64,000 bases of DNA from Paenibacillus sp. FSL K6-3182 (GTDB lineage Bacteria > Bacillota > Bacilli > Paenibacillales > Paenibacillaceae). The notes beneath the pieces were generated by a model. It had not been told where the DNA came from, did not search any database, and saw only the letters and a program-made list of their open reading frames with translations. Shown here in pieces: positions 28,967 to 39,560 of the stretch (within the stretch, counting starts at the first letter, position 1; each line of letters opens with the position of its first letter). Made by a program: the position numbers and the translations under genes. The DNA lies in the NCBI RefSeq assembly GCF_037976325.1, contig NZ_CP150265.1, positions 4,583,501 to 4,647,500 on the forward strand. The letters run 5' to 3'.

Positions 28967-29482
28967 ATGAAGAAGAAAAAGAAATTGAAAATGATTTACG
29001 TCTATATCGGTATCGTTGTTATTTTATTCGGTCTTATTACCGTTTTAAACAACAGTGGCAAAGTAAACGCCGTATATGACAAGCCCCTCTCCGAGCTGAA
29101 CCCAGAAACACGCAAGCTGCTTAATGATCCTAACTATCAGAATATCATTTTGCCTGCTGAATTAGACAAGAAAGTGGCCGATAAGGAAGATTTCTTCGTT
29201 TACCTATTCGCTTCTGATTGTCCTCATTGCCAAAGAACGACGCCACAGCTTATGCCGCTAGTTGATGAGCTAGGAATTGACCTTCCGCAATTCAACTTAA
29301 GAGAATTCCCAAGCTATTTCAACAAATATAATGTGGAATTTACGCCTACACTTGCTTATTTCAAAGATGGCGTTCAAATTGACAAGCTAGAGGGCGGACT
29401 TGCTGAAGAAGGAACTACCGGCTACAAACTAGATGATTTTAGAGCGTTTTTCAATAAATATTCGGGGGCTGAAACCAAATGA
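28967..29482 (+). CDS. Membrane-anchored thioredoxin-like protein (CPHC)
   Basis: 171 residues with a very basic start (MKKKKKLKMIYVYIGIVVIL), one membrane segment and an outer thioredoxin fold. The active site is SDCPHCQRTTPQL near residue 85, a CxxC with Pro-His as in DsbA-type oxidases. The cis-Pro loop is FTPTLAYF. It probably acts on thiols outside the membrane. Its stop overlaps the start of the PCYCGC lipoprotein gene (ATGA type), so the products likely work together. Confidence 0.88.
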   Translation: MKKKKKLKMIYVYIGIVVILFGLITVLNNSGKVNAVYDKPLSELNPETRKLLNDPNYQNIILPAELDKKVADKEDFFVYLFASDCPHCQRTTPQLMPLVDELGIDLPQFNLREFPSYFNKYNVEFTPTLAYFKDGVQIDKLEGGLAEEGTTGYKLDDFRAFFNKYSGAETK

Positions 29483-30015
29483 TGAAGCGTCAGCGCCAAA
29501 CGGCTGAGCAGATTACGGAGGAGCAAAAAAATTCACGCATTCGCAGCATCATGTATGCTTTGCTGCTCGCATTCGCTTTTATTACTTTGCTCACCGCATG
29601 CGGCTTAGCGAACGACGACAAGGCAGGCGCTGAGCATCAACACGGTTCAGAAACATGGCAAACAACAGCATCCTATGATGAGCTGCCTGGTTTTTTAGCG
29701 GACTATACGCCGCATACGAGCGAGCTATATAAAGGAGTCCATGCTCACGCAGACATTATGAGCGGGATCACTTGTTATTGCGGTTGCTCAGATGGGTTAG
29801 CAGTTGAAACCCCACATGACTCGCTTCTGCGCTGCTACGTTGCCGAACATCCTGCGGACGAGGGCGCTGTCACATGGACCAATCACAGTACCAGCTGCGG
29901 CATTTGTAAGAAAGAGATGGAAGAAGTAATCGCCTTAAGCAAGCAAGGCAAGACCAAGGAAGAAATACGTGCAGCCATCGATAAGCTGTACAAACCAAAA
30001 AAATCAACAGATTAG
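29479..30015 (+). CDS. PCYCGC-type cysteine-rich lipoprotein
   Basis: 178 residues. The hydrophobic segment MYALLLAFAFITLLTACG ends in a lipobox, so Cys42 is the likely lipid-modified residue; the n-region before it is unusually long (about 25 residues). The mature part has GITCYCGCSDGLAV, RCYVAEHP and STSCGICKKEMEEV, the PCYCGC family pattern with Thr instead of Pro. The cluster of Cys and His, including HQHG, suggests metal or thiol chemistry. It is translationally coupled to the thioredoxin-like protein. Confidence 0.82.
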   Translation: MMKRQRQTAEQITEEQKNSRIRSIMYALLLAFAFITLLTACGLANDDKAGAEHQHGSETWQTTASYDELPGFLADYTPHTSELYKGVHAHADIMSGITCYCGCSDGLAVETPHDSLLRCYVAEHPADEGAVTWTNHSTSCGICKKEMEEVIALSKQGKTKEEIRAAIDKLYKPKKSTD

Positions 30016-30041
30016 TTAACGCTCATCTGCTGTATAAGTTG

Positions 30042-30092
30042 AAGAAGCTGTCCAGCTAGGTCTACTCCGACCTTTCTGGACAGCTTCTTTTT
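30042..30092 (+). terminator. Terminator after the PCYCGC lipoprotein gene
   Basis: GAAGCTGTCCAG/CTGGACAGCTTC stem with an inner AGGTC/GACCT pair, then TTTTTTT. It also lies past the end of the convergent phosphoesterase gene. Confidence 0.88.
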
Positions 30093-30136
30093 TTCAAGCA
30101 TGTAATGCAACTAAGGCTTTATTTACTTATTCTTTC

Positions 30137-33100
30137 TTATTTGCTCCAATCAACGATTAATTTGGCCATTAATACGAGATCGAGAATATCAATGACCTTG
30201 TCGTTGTTCAAATCTCCAGATTTAACTGCATTCCAGTTGCTGTCGCCTTCCTTCGCACCATATGATTTTACGAGGATTGCTAAGTCAACGATGCTTACCT
30301 TCTCATCATTGTTGTAATCGCCAGAAATATTAATAACTTCAAGTGCATGCGAATCGCCGGCTATCGTTACTTCTTCCACACTGTCGGATAATACTGCTTT
30401 TTTCACTGTAATTTGAGTTGGGCCTGCCAAAGCTCCTGCCTTAGCTTGGAATGTGAGCTTCATCCAATCCCCATTCGCATTCGTCTGTGCCTCATTCAAA
30501 TGGACTGCGATTAATCTTACTTGTCCATCCTTATCCTTCGTTTCTGGGATCAAAAATTTAGTATCATCCATGGATACTGCTGAAACAAAGGTTAACTTGG
30601 AAGGATCGTACTCAATCGTAATGTCCTCTGCCATAACGGAACCCACAACGTTTTCTAGACCGTAAGTAAGCGCAATAGAACCACCTACTGTTACTTTCGT
30701 TTCACCTTTTAAGCTGGCTTTTTCCGTCTGCTTGTCCTTAACTGTACCTGTAAAATCAATTTCGCTCATGCTCGTAAAGGTGCCTGCTGCATTATAAGTG
30801 CTCTTTACAACAAATTTGATATATCTGCCGGAAATCGTTTTGTTAAGCGGTGTAAAATCTTTATACGTACTGCCTGTCCACGATTTTCCAAAGGTGCCTG
30901 TCGCTTTATTGGCTTCATTCGCAAGGAACGCCGCGTCACTTAGATCTGACAAGCGATCAGAAGCGTATACCTCAAAGTCTTTCGGAAATTCCAGCGCAGT
31001 TTGATTCATTCTGCTTGTTCTTTGAATGCCGCTCAAGCTGTGGCTATTCTTTGAATCAATAATAACCCAGTGAGGGAAATCTGCCGCGGGAGCCTCCCAT
31101 TTGGAGTGCCAAATAGTCGCCGAATCACCATCGAGAATATTTGATGCAAATGCATCTTCATTATCCGCATAAGAGCTGAATGATTCGATTGCAAATGCCG
31201 ATTTCGATAGGAACTGATAAGCCACAGATTCCTTTGCCGCTTCCAAAGCGAGCATAAGATTCACATAAGCTTCATCGATTTCGTTTACTGGGCTTTCAGG
31301 AGTAAGCGCCGATGCACTGCTTAAAGCAGACCGAAGCTCCATCATCTTGGCAGCGGAATAGGTGACGCCAACAACACTTTCACTGGCAGCATCAAAGGCC
31401 GAAGCATCAACCATCAACTTGTTAAGCTGCTCATACGTATAGGCTGGAATGATTTTGTAGGAATCGGATAACGCTTTGATCTCCGTTGCAGTGAGCGTCC
31501 GTTTCCAAATTTTCAAATCGTCCATCGTAACATTGGCACCGCCGTTCCCTTTGTTGCCATCCGCGCCAATAATCGTATTAAATGCTGTGTCTACACTGCT
31601 CGTGCCAAGTGCAGTCATTTCTTTAGAGGCCTTCTCCACCCCATCGACATACACTTTGCCAACTTGATTTGCTCGGTCGACGGTGACCGTGAGCAAATGC
31701 CATTCACTTCCTACACTACCCGCCGAAGTATCCATTCGGTTCGTGCCGTCTGCAATGTTTAACGTCATTGCATTGGCTACAGCAGGTCCGATATACCAAC
31801 CGACGTTTTTGCCGCTGTTCCAGTTTTTATTCGAAATGACCGTCTGATCTCCAGATAAATTGCCTGTATGCCAGAACGATACCGTAAAGCTGCCACTGCC
31901 AAACTTCAGATCGCTGCGGCTGCCCAGATCAATATAATTCGCATTGCCTGCCGGAATGTAAGCTGCTTTATTCGATTTGCCCTGCACGTACGCAACGCTT
32001 CCTCGTGATACAGCCGAACCCGTCACGCCGCTCGCATCATCGTTTAAGTTGTCGTCAAACTTCATATCAACGACTAGGTCCTTCCACATCGTTTCAGGGT
32101 CAATCGGCGTAAGCTCAGGCAGCGTGCCTTCCGTACGGAATGTATGCTGGATCGCACTAGACTTGTTCCCGTAGCTGTCAACGGCATAAATGACCGCAGT
32201 ATAGGTCGTTTGCGGATCAAGTCCGTCCAGTGGAATCGTCATCGCATTTGGAATCGGCGTAAAGAAATAGTCGGAGAACACATTAACCGATTTTGCGGTC
32301 GTACCCGTCCTTTTGTTCGTAAGCGTCAGCTCGTAATGATGCATGTTTTGGTCATCCTTCGCTTGATTGAAGCTCAGCTTAGGCGTGCCATCCAGATCCG
32401 TCACTTTCAGATCCGTCTCAGCAGGAAATTGTGGTGCTACTTTATTGCGATTTGCACTCGTATACTTGAAATTGCTTTTGATCTCTTGAATCGTGTTGCC
32501 TTTCAGTTCAATAACCCATTTCTCGCCAGCAATTGTACCGACGCTGTTGAATGGGGGAACCGGTGTCCAATCATCCATAATATCTGCCGGATCTGCATTA
32601 AAAGCAATTCTATCTACTTCAATCCGATCCGCATACACTTCAATAAAATCAGCCTGAGATACCGGAAATTCAAAGCGGCTGACCAGTCCTGCATTCGTTA
32701 CAGCAGAGTAGCCATGCTCTGCTTCAATGTACGACATCGAGCCAAGATTCAGAGCCGTATAATCCTTCTGGAAAATAGAGCGTTCATCGCTGTTGGTCAG
32801 ATGAGAGTGCCCCGACAACGTAATAACCTGCGGGTAACCCGCCAGATCACTGTTAAGGTTCGGATTGGACGCCTGCTGTCCATCCATTACCGTCCCTGTG
32901 ATTGGCTGATGAATGCCTACAAAGATCGGCTTATTTTTGTTTAATGGATCAGCTGTAATTTCAGCCAGTCTGCCCTTAAGCCAATTGCGCTGGCCTGTAT
33001 CCGAGTTGTAGTTGTTTCCGTTCAAGAAGAAAAAATAATAACCGCCGATTTGAGTTTCATAATAGCCGTTGGCTTGTGATGTGAACCAATCCGCTGGATA

Positions 33101-33745
33101 ATGCTCATTCACTTTTGCAACTGTCGCGTCATGATTTCCCATTGCAACATGCATCTTTGTATTGGTCATATTTTTTCTAGCTAGATTCGCTTGGAAAATT
33201 TCCCTTACCATTTGATGATCATTCGGTTTGTCTCCTCCGTTATCGTTGATCATATCACCCACAACCAGGATGGCATCAGGATTTGGGAAGATCGATGCGA
33301 TAGTATCGAAATAGCTTTCATATCTTTGATCACCTGTCGTGCGTGAGCCTACATGAACGTCTGACATCGCTACAAATTGCAGCAGCGGCTTTTCACTTGT
33401 TTTAATCATGTAACCAAACGTTACCGCCTTGCTCGTCACGCCATCCTTTATCGCAATCGCGCTAAGGTTTGTGGTTTTGGCAATCGTGATCGGATTATTG
33501 TCAGCTTTTTTGCTTTTCTCGTTAGGCAGCGTTCCGTCAAGTGTGTAGTAAATGCCAGCATCACTTGTTTTAGAGCTTAATACAACCGCTATCGCAGCCT
33601 CGTAACGTCCTCCAGCAACAGATGCTTCAGGTGCTTGTACCGCACCATCAGCAGCGCTTGCTGATCGAATGAACCCTTGTGCATTGGAACATAAAACAGC
33701 CATAACTATGAAAACCGCTAAACTTCTCCTCCACTTAAAAAACAA
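30137..33745 (-). CDS. Secreted multidomain metallophosphoesterase with cohesin and dockerin
   Basis: About 1200 residues with a signal peptide (cleavage near SASA). Domains in order: a chitobiase-like beta domain (YYTLDGTLPN); a calcineurin-type phosphoesterase with SDVHVGS, VGDMIND, MGNHDA, GIHQPITG and SGHSHLTN, a full metal-binding set; a fibronectin III-like domain; a LamG-like lectin domain (about 560-740); a helical FIVAR-like segment; an F5/8-type carbohydrate-binding domain (about 855-1000); a cohesin-like domain; and a C-terminal dockerin with two Asp-rich loops (GDYNNDEKVSIVDLAILVKS and GDLNNDKVIDILDLVLMAK). The substrate is unknown. TTG 33745 has AAAGGAG 8 nt upstream; GTG 33754 abuts that site. 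A TATAAT lies at 33781-33786. Confidence 0.92.
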   Translation of the reverse strand: MFFKWRRSLAVFIVMAVLCSNAQGFIRSASAADGAVQAPEASVAGGRYEAAIAVVLSSKTSDAGIYYTLDGTLPNEKSKKADNNPITIAKTTNLSAIAIKDGVTSKAVTFGYMIKTSEKPLLQFVAMSDVHVGSRTTGDQRYESYFDTIASIFPNPDAILVVGDMINDNGGDKPNDHQMVREIFQANLARKNMTNTKMHVAMGNHDATVAKVNEHYPADWFTSQANGYYETQIGGYYFFFLNGNNYNSDTGQRNWLKGRLAEITADPLNKNKPIFVGIHQPITGTVMDGQQASNPNLNSDLAGYPQVITLSGHSHLTNSDERSIFQKDYTALNLGSMSYIEAEHGYSAVTNAGLVSRFEFPVSQADFIEVYADRIEVDRIAFNADPADIMDDWTPVPPFNSVGTIAGEKWVIELKGNTIQEIKSNFKYTSANRNKVAPQFPAETDLKVTDLDGTPKLSFNQAKDDQNMHHYELTLTNKRTGTTAKSVNVFSDYFFTPIPNAMTIPLDGLDPQTTYTAVIYAVDSYGNKSSAIQHTFRTEGTLPELTPIDPETMWKDLVVDMKFDDNLNDDASGVTGSAVSRGSVAYVQGKSNKAAYIPAGNANYIDLGSRSDLKFGSGSFTVSFWHTGNLSGDQTVISNKNWNSGKNVGWYIGPAVANAMTLNIADGTNRMDTSAGSVGSEWHLLTVTVDRANQVGKVYVDGVEKASKEMTALGTSSVDTAFNTIIGADGNKGNGGANVTMDDLKIWKRTLTATEIKALSDSYKIIPAYTYEQLNKLMVDASAFDAASESVVGVTYSAAKMMELRSALSSASALTPESPVNEIDEAYVNLMLALEAAKESVAYQFLSKSAFAIESFSSYADNEDAFASNILDGDSATIWHSKWEAPAADFPHWVIIDSKNSHSLSGIQRTSRMNQTALEFPKDFEVYASDRLSDLSDAAFLANEANKATGTFGKSWTGSTYKDFTPLNKTISGRYIKFVVKSTYNAAGTFTSMSEIDFTGTVKDKQTEKASLKGETKVTVGGSIALTYGLENVVGSVMAEDITIEYDPSKLTFVSAVSMDDTKFLIPETKDKDGQVRLIAVHLNEAQTNANGDWMKLTFQAKAGALAGPTQITVKKAVLSDSVEEVTIAGDSHALEVINISGDYNNDEKVSIVDLAILVKSYGAKEGDSNWNAVKSGDLNNDKVIDILDLVLMAKLIVDWSK

Positions 33746-33882
33746 ATCAATCACTCCTTTTAATTTCTTGTTTCATGTGCATTATATATGTTTTGATTGG
33801 TTGTATTGTTAAACAGAAGTCATTTTAACGTTTGTTTATTGTAAATGATGGAATGGGCGCCACCTCCCTTGGACAACAAAAA

Positions 33883-33922
33883 AAGACGACTTCTCACTCT
33901 ATAATGGAGTGAAAGTCGTCTT
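33883..33922 (-). terminator. Terminator of the pyrD-relQ operon
   Basis: Minus-strand stem AAGACGACTTTCACTC/GAGTGAGAAGTCGTCTT (one bulge) followed by seven T. It lies past the relQ stop. Confidence 0.88.
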
Positions 33923-33985
33923 CAATGTTCATTTTGCCTAACTATCCTAAATCCAATTCACATGGGTTTTACGCCAGCATTTATG

Positions 33986-34789
33986 CTAGCTTTGGTTTGC
34001 TTTCTTAGCTTTCCCAATAGCCGTTTGAATATCTAGCGAAAGCTGATTAAGCTCATGATAGTCCTCTTTTTCAAATTTCTCGTTAAATTTCATTTGAAAT
34101 TGAGCAGCTTCTCGAACCCGATTATAAAAATATAAATCTTGTATGCCTTTAAGCACCTTCGAGACCACGTTGGACTGCTCCTCGAACTCGGTCTGCGCAT
34201 CCAAAATCTCTTTGCGTATGCTGGTCATCTCTGTATCCAGCTGCGATGCGGCTTCAGCCGCTTTCTTCAACCGCTCACGCACATCCTCAGGCAAGCTTTC
34301 TTTAAACTTGTAGTTTAATGAATGCTCGATTGTCGCCCAAAAATTCATCGCTAACGTCCGTATTTGAATTTCAGCCAACACGATCTTGTAACCTAGTGCT
34401 GTTTGAACCGGATATTCTACAATCATATGGTAGCTTCGGTAGCCGCTGTCTTTGAAATTCGTAATATAATCCTTCTCATATACAAGGGAAAGATCTTTAC
34501 GTGTACGAATCAAGCCAGCTACTCGGTGAATATCATCCACAAACTGGCACATAATGCGAATACCTGCAATGTCCTCTATACCCGTATCCAATTGATCCGA
34601 GGGGACTTTGAGACGCTTGGCCTTTTCCAAAATACTAGAAATTCGCTTAACCCGGCCGGTGACGAATTCTATCGGCGCGTAAGCTTCTCGTATCTTCAGT
34701 TCGACCCGCATCGTTTTAAATTTCACTTTAAGTTCTTCAACCGCTTGTTCATAAGGCTGTAAAAAAAGATTCCAGTCTCTACCGTCCAT
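33986..34789 (-). CDS. relQ: Small alarmone synthetase RelQ (YjbM type)
   Basis: Makes (p)ppGpp from GTP/GDP and ATP; it has no hydrolase domain. The 267-residue protein shows the RelA-type synthetase motifs RVKRISSILEKAKR, DIAGIRIMCQFVDDI, DYITNFKDSGYRSYHM and EIQIRTLAMNFWATIEHSLN. The start MDGRDWNLFLQPYEQAVEEL closely resembles Bacillus YjbM/RelQ. It is about 50 residues longer than the usual 211-215; the extra part is a helical C-terminal stretch with YFYNRVREAAQFQM. ATG 34789 follows GAGG. It sits 17 nt after pyrD, so it is co-transcribed with pyrimidine synthesis. Confidence 0.92.
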   Translation of the reverse strand: MDGRDWNLFLQPYEQAVEELKVKFKTMRVELKIREAYAPIEFVTGRVKRISSILEKAKRLKVPSDQLDTGIEDIAGIRIMCQFVDDIHRVAGLIRTRKDLSLVYEKDYITNFKDSGYRSYHMIVEYPVQTALGYKIVLAEIQIRTLAMNFWATIEHSLNYKFKESLPEDVRERLKKAAEAASQLDTEMTSIRKEILDAQTEFEEQSNVVSKVLKGIQDLYFYNRVREAAQFQMKFNEKFEKEDYHELNQLSLDIQTAIGKAKKANQS

Positions 34790-34806
34790 CCGGCCGCCTC
34801 CTGTTC

Positions 34807-35904
34807 TTAAACGTGATCTGCACCAACTGCTTCGGCAATATTGCGGTAGCCATCTTTGCGTAAACATTCCTTCAATCCACTCGTTAGCTCTCGCAGCACT
34901 CCAGGCCCTTTATAAATAAGCGCCGTGTAGATTTCCACAAGTGAAGCTCCCGCGCGGATTTTATCGTATGCGTCTTGTGCTGTAAAAATGCCGCCCGAGC
35001 CAATAATGGGCAGCTTGCCTCCTGTTTGGCGATATACCGCCCGAATGACCTCCGTTGAACGATCTCGCAGCGGCTTGCCGCTGAGCCCGCCCGCTTCGCC
35101 AGCATTCGAATGCTGAAGGCCTTGGCGCGATAATGTTGTGTTTGTTGCAATTATACCTGAAACTCCGCTTTCCATAATAGTCGCAACGGTAAGCTCCAGC
35201 TGTTCATCTGTCATGTCAGGCGCAATTTTGACGAGAACGGGCTTTGCTTTTGCTCCTGTTTTCGCCGCTTGCGTGTTTATTTCCTTTTTTACAGCGGCAA
35301 GCAAATTTCTCAGTTCTTCACCATGCTGCAAATCACGCAAATCCGGGGTGTTCGGAGAGCTGATATTGACGACAAAAAAGTCGCCGTATGTATACAATTC
35401 GCGTATGCAGGTCTGATAGTCCTCATGAGCAAGTTCATTTGGCGTTATCTTGTTTTTGCCAATGTTAACCGCTATCGGGATTCTATTTATTTTGCGGCGT
35501 GACAGCTTTTCTGCCATTGCCGCTGTGCCATCATTGTTAAAGCCCATCCGATTAATAAGCGCTTCGTCTGATGGGAGGCGGAACAATCGCGGCTGCTCAT
35601 TGCCGGCTTGTCCTTTTGGCGTTACCGTTCCTACCTCAGCAAAACCAAAACCTATGCTCGAGAAACCGTCCGCGGCTTTGCCGTTCTTATCAAGTCCAGC
35701 AGCAAGTCCGACAGGGTGCGGGAATTGCAGTCCGAATAGTTCTGTAGCAAGCTCAGGCGACTTTGCTACGCCATACATCGCATTCATCAGACCATTCAGT
35801 CCTGGAACTACACCGCCGGCTGCTAAGCCGTCAATCACAAGATGATGGGCCCTCTCAGGATCCATTCGAAAAAAAATAGGTTTTAAAATTGAAGAATAAA
35901 TCAA
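34807..35904 (-). CDS. pyrD: Dihydroorotate dehydrogenase (quinone), class 2
   Basis: FMN enzyme that oxidises dihydroorotate to orotate with quinone in de novo pyrimidine synthesis. About 365 residues. Class 2 features are the N-terminal membrane helix region (IYSSILKPIFFRMDPERAHH), FGFAEVGTVTPKGQAGN, the VNISSPNTPDLRDLQ region with the catalytic Ser, and IIGSGGIFTAQDAYDKIRAG. I place the start at TTG 35904, with GGAG 8 nt upstream; the longer open frame to 36000 lacks a good site. It stands apart from a pyr operon, paired with relQ. Confidence 0.94.
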   Translation of the reverse strand: MIYSSILKPIFFRMDPERAHHLVIDGLAAGGVVPGLNGLMNAMYGVAKSPELATELFGLQFPHPVGLAAGLDKNGKAADGFSSIGFGFAEVGTVTPKGQAGNEQPRLFRLPSDEALINRMGFNNDGTAAMAEKLSRRKINRIPIAVNIGKNKITPNELAHEDYQTCIRELYTYGDFFVVNISSPNTPDLRDLQHGEELRNLLAAVKKEINTQAAKTGAKAKPVLVKIAPDMTDEQLELTVATIMESGVSGIIATNTTLSRQGLQHSNAGEAGGLSGKPLRDRSTEVIRAVYRQTGGKLPIIGSGGIFTAQDAYDKIRAGASLVEIYTALIYKGPGVLRELTSGLKECLRKDGYRNIAEAVGADHV

Positions 35905-36078
35905 CTTACTCACTCCGATCTTAGATGTATGCTCTATCTGACAGTTTATCTTTTTTGCAGCAAAAAGAAAAGAGCCTGCACGCAAGGTGCAAGCTTCCAT
36001 TGTATTGCGGCTTGTCTAGAAAACGATTACAATGAGATCATATTATTTATTACTATGAAATAGAGAGGTTGATTGACG

Positions 36079-36219
36079 ATGAGTTCACCAAAAAGAAGAC
36101 CGGCTACAATAAAAGCGAAACCAAAGGATGAAGTAAACAAAAAAGCGCTTGTATGGATTGGTTCAATCGTCGGCGTAGTTGTTGTAGCTGTCGCGCTGCT
36201 TCTTATTTTTACTTCGTAA
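36079..36219 (+). CDS. 46-residue basic single-pass membrane protein
   Basis: Short open frame MSSPKRRPATIKAKPKDEVN then KKALVWIGSIVGVVVVAVAL and LLIFTS. Residues 1-22 are strongly basic and the rest is one transmembrane helix ending at the C-terminus. AGAGAGG lies about 9 nt upstream of ATG 36079. The stop is 5 nt from the end of the convergent transpeptidase gene. The unbroken frame, ribosome site and clear topology argue that it is real. Function unknown. Confidence 0.72.
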   Translation: MSSPKRRPATIKAKPKDEVNKKALVWIGSIVGVVVVAVALLLIFTS

Positions 36220-36224
36220 GCGGT

Positions 36225-37619
36225 CTACGTCAACCATTTATAGATTTTCAAGGGATTGGTTTCGTTTTGGAGCGGCTCCAGCTGAAAACGTTCTGCTGGC
36301 TGCTGCACCTTAGACGGAAGCGTCCCATTTTTTATTTTGACAACCGTTCCTAGCGGCACCATATCAAACAACTCCTCCACATCGGCTTTGCCCATCCGGA
36401 TACAGCCAAGTGATTCGTCCTTGCCAATACTGCCGGGTTCATCCGTTCCATGAATCGCGTACAGCGTATTCGATAATGTCATTCCTCGGCTTCCGAAGTT
36501 TCCATCGTCACGCCCATTCGGATTTCTAACCTTTTCACTTATGTAGAAGCTTCCCTCAGGTGTTGCATCGCCTCCGAGGCCCACCTTATAGCTGCGCACA
36601 ATGATATCCCCTTGAATAACAGCAAGTCGATAACTCGCTTTATCTACCACGATCTCTAGCGGCTGGCTCCACTGTTTATCCAAAATTCCATTTGTGCCTA
36701 CGTTCGGACTCGTTCTTTTTTCGCTTTCCTCTTGCTGCTGATTTCCTGCTGCTTGTTCTTGTTCTTGGATTGAACGGTTTTTTTGTGCTTGCTCGGCTTT
36801 CAGCTTTCGCAATACAGCAGGAAACATAGAGCGCATACCGCTGCGTTCCCCGGAAAGAACATTGTTCGGATAAGGTTGAATAAGGTCATCCAGCTTCTCC
36901 GGCCACTTTTTATATTTTTTCTCATATTGATAGATGCCGCTTGCAAGCGTCCAGTGCGTCTCTTGCTGCACGCTCCATTCTTTATATTGTGCTGCTGCCG
37001 AGCTCGCCTCAGAAGGCTCACACTCGCAGGTAAGGCGGTCATACATCGTTACATCCAGCTTACTGCTTCCGTTTTCCTTTTCTATAGACATGAGCAGTCT
37101 AGTGTTCCCTGTCCATTTCCGCCAGCCCTCATCTTCCTCAAGGCGAGCTGCAATGGTATGAAGAGGTGCTTGCTTGCCGGCTGCAATGAGGCTGTTCCAT
37201 GCGCTTCCGACTGGATTTCGTTCTTTACGCGGTATAAACACAACGCCAATTGGGTTCACTTCAACTAAGGTTATAGGCTCGGGCTGCTCTGGCCTTTCCT
37301 TGAATACGGAAGTACTAGCTGGAGCAAACACTGCAACGAGCAGGAACAATAGAGCTAATGCTCCTAATTTGCGAGCTCGTCTTTTTTTCTTTTGCTGCAA
37401 ATCCCAATCTTTAAGCAGCTGCAATTGATTTTCCGATAACGGATGACTTTCATGCTCGAAGGCATCGTATACTTCACCAGCTTGCAGGAAGCAATAATTC
37501 GCTTTGCCCTCCTTGCCAGCGAGCTTATATTGCTTGCCTAACAAATACCAACCCATTTGGTTATCAGGGTGCTGCTTTACAAATTGCTTCAAATAAAAAA
37601 TATCTTCCGGAGAGTCCAT
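36225..37619 (-). CDS. L,D-transpeptidase (YkuD) with N-terminal membrane anchor
   Basis: Cell-wall cross-linking enzyme, about 464 residues. The N-terminal 75 residues look like a TPR-type helical segment (YLKQFVKQHPDNQMGWYLLG). A basic stop and one transmembrane segment follow (about 84-101), then a large outer region. The C-terminal YkuD domain has the active site HGTDEPGSIGKDESLGCIRM with the His, Ser and catalytic Cys residues of the family (HGTxx...SxGCIRM). ATG 37619 follows GGGAGG; the frame is open to 37694. Probable role in 3-3 cross-linking or spore cortex/coat, which the sequence does not decide. Confidence 0.9.
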   Translation of the reverse strand: MDSPEDIFYLKQFVKQHPDNQMGWYLLGKQYKLAGKEGKANYCFLQAGEVYDAFEHESHPLSENQLQLLKDWDLQQKKKRRARKLGALALLFLLVAVFAPASTSVFKERPEQPEPITLVEVNPIGVVFIPRKERNPVGSAWNSLIAAGKQAPLHTIAARLEEDEGWRKWTGNTRLLMSIEKENGSSKLDVTMYDRLTCECEPSEASSAAAQYKEWSVQQETHWTLASGIYQYEKKYKKWPEKLDDLIQPYPNNVLSGERSGMRSMFPAVLRKLKAEQAQKNRSIQEQEQAAGNQQQEESEKRTSPNVGTNGILDKQWSQPLEIVVDKASYRLAVIQGDIIVRSYKVGLGGDATPEGSFYISEKVRNPNGRDDGNFGSRGMTLSNTLYAIHGTDEPGSIGKDESLGCIRMGKADVEELFDMVPLGTVVKIKNGTLPSKVQQPAERFQLEPLQNETNPLKIYKWLT

Positions 37620-37716
37620 CCCCCATCCTCCCGACATGTAGTATATATCCTCTATATCGGCAGGCAGGGAGTTTGATTGTAATCCGGCGTCCATTTCTGT
37701 TATTGCTGCATATACA

Positions 37717-37765
37717 AAAAAAGCTCCTCACCGCTGCATAGGCAAGCGAGGAGGAGCTTTTTTAT
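37717..37765 (-). terminator. Terminator after ferredoxin
   Basis: Stem AAAAAAGCTCCTC.../GAGGAGCTTTTTT with runs of T on the minus strand, just past the ferredoxin stop codon. Confidence 0.85.
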
Positions 37766-37778
37766 CATCACTCAAAAA

Positions 37779-39358
<1,580 letters not shown>

Positions 39359-39560
39359 AATCGCGCAAAACACCGCCTAACCTAAGCCATAAGCCTACAT
39401 AAGCTTATCCACCCAAGCATACAATTCCAATAGGGTCAAGTCAACGAAGCAAGCGCGAGCTGACAAAAATTCCTTTTGCCCCCTCTACTTTCAAGGCGAC
39501 AAGTGTTATAATACTAAATTATGATTTGAAAAGGCATTCAGTGAAGGAGGCGTCCCGTTA

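Noticed and set aside
33781..33850. Possible PhoP box before the large phosphoesterase
   Set aside because: TTTACA and TTAACA-like words are present but not at the 11-bp spacing expected.
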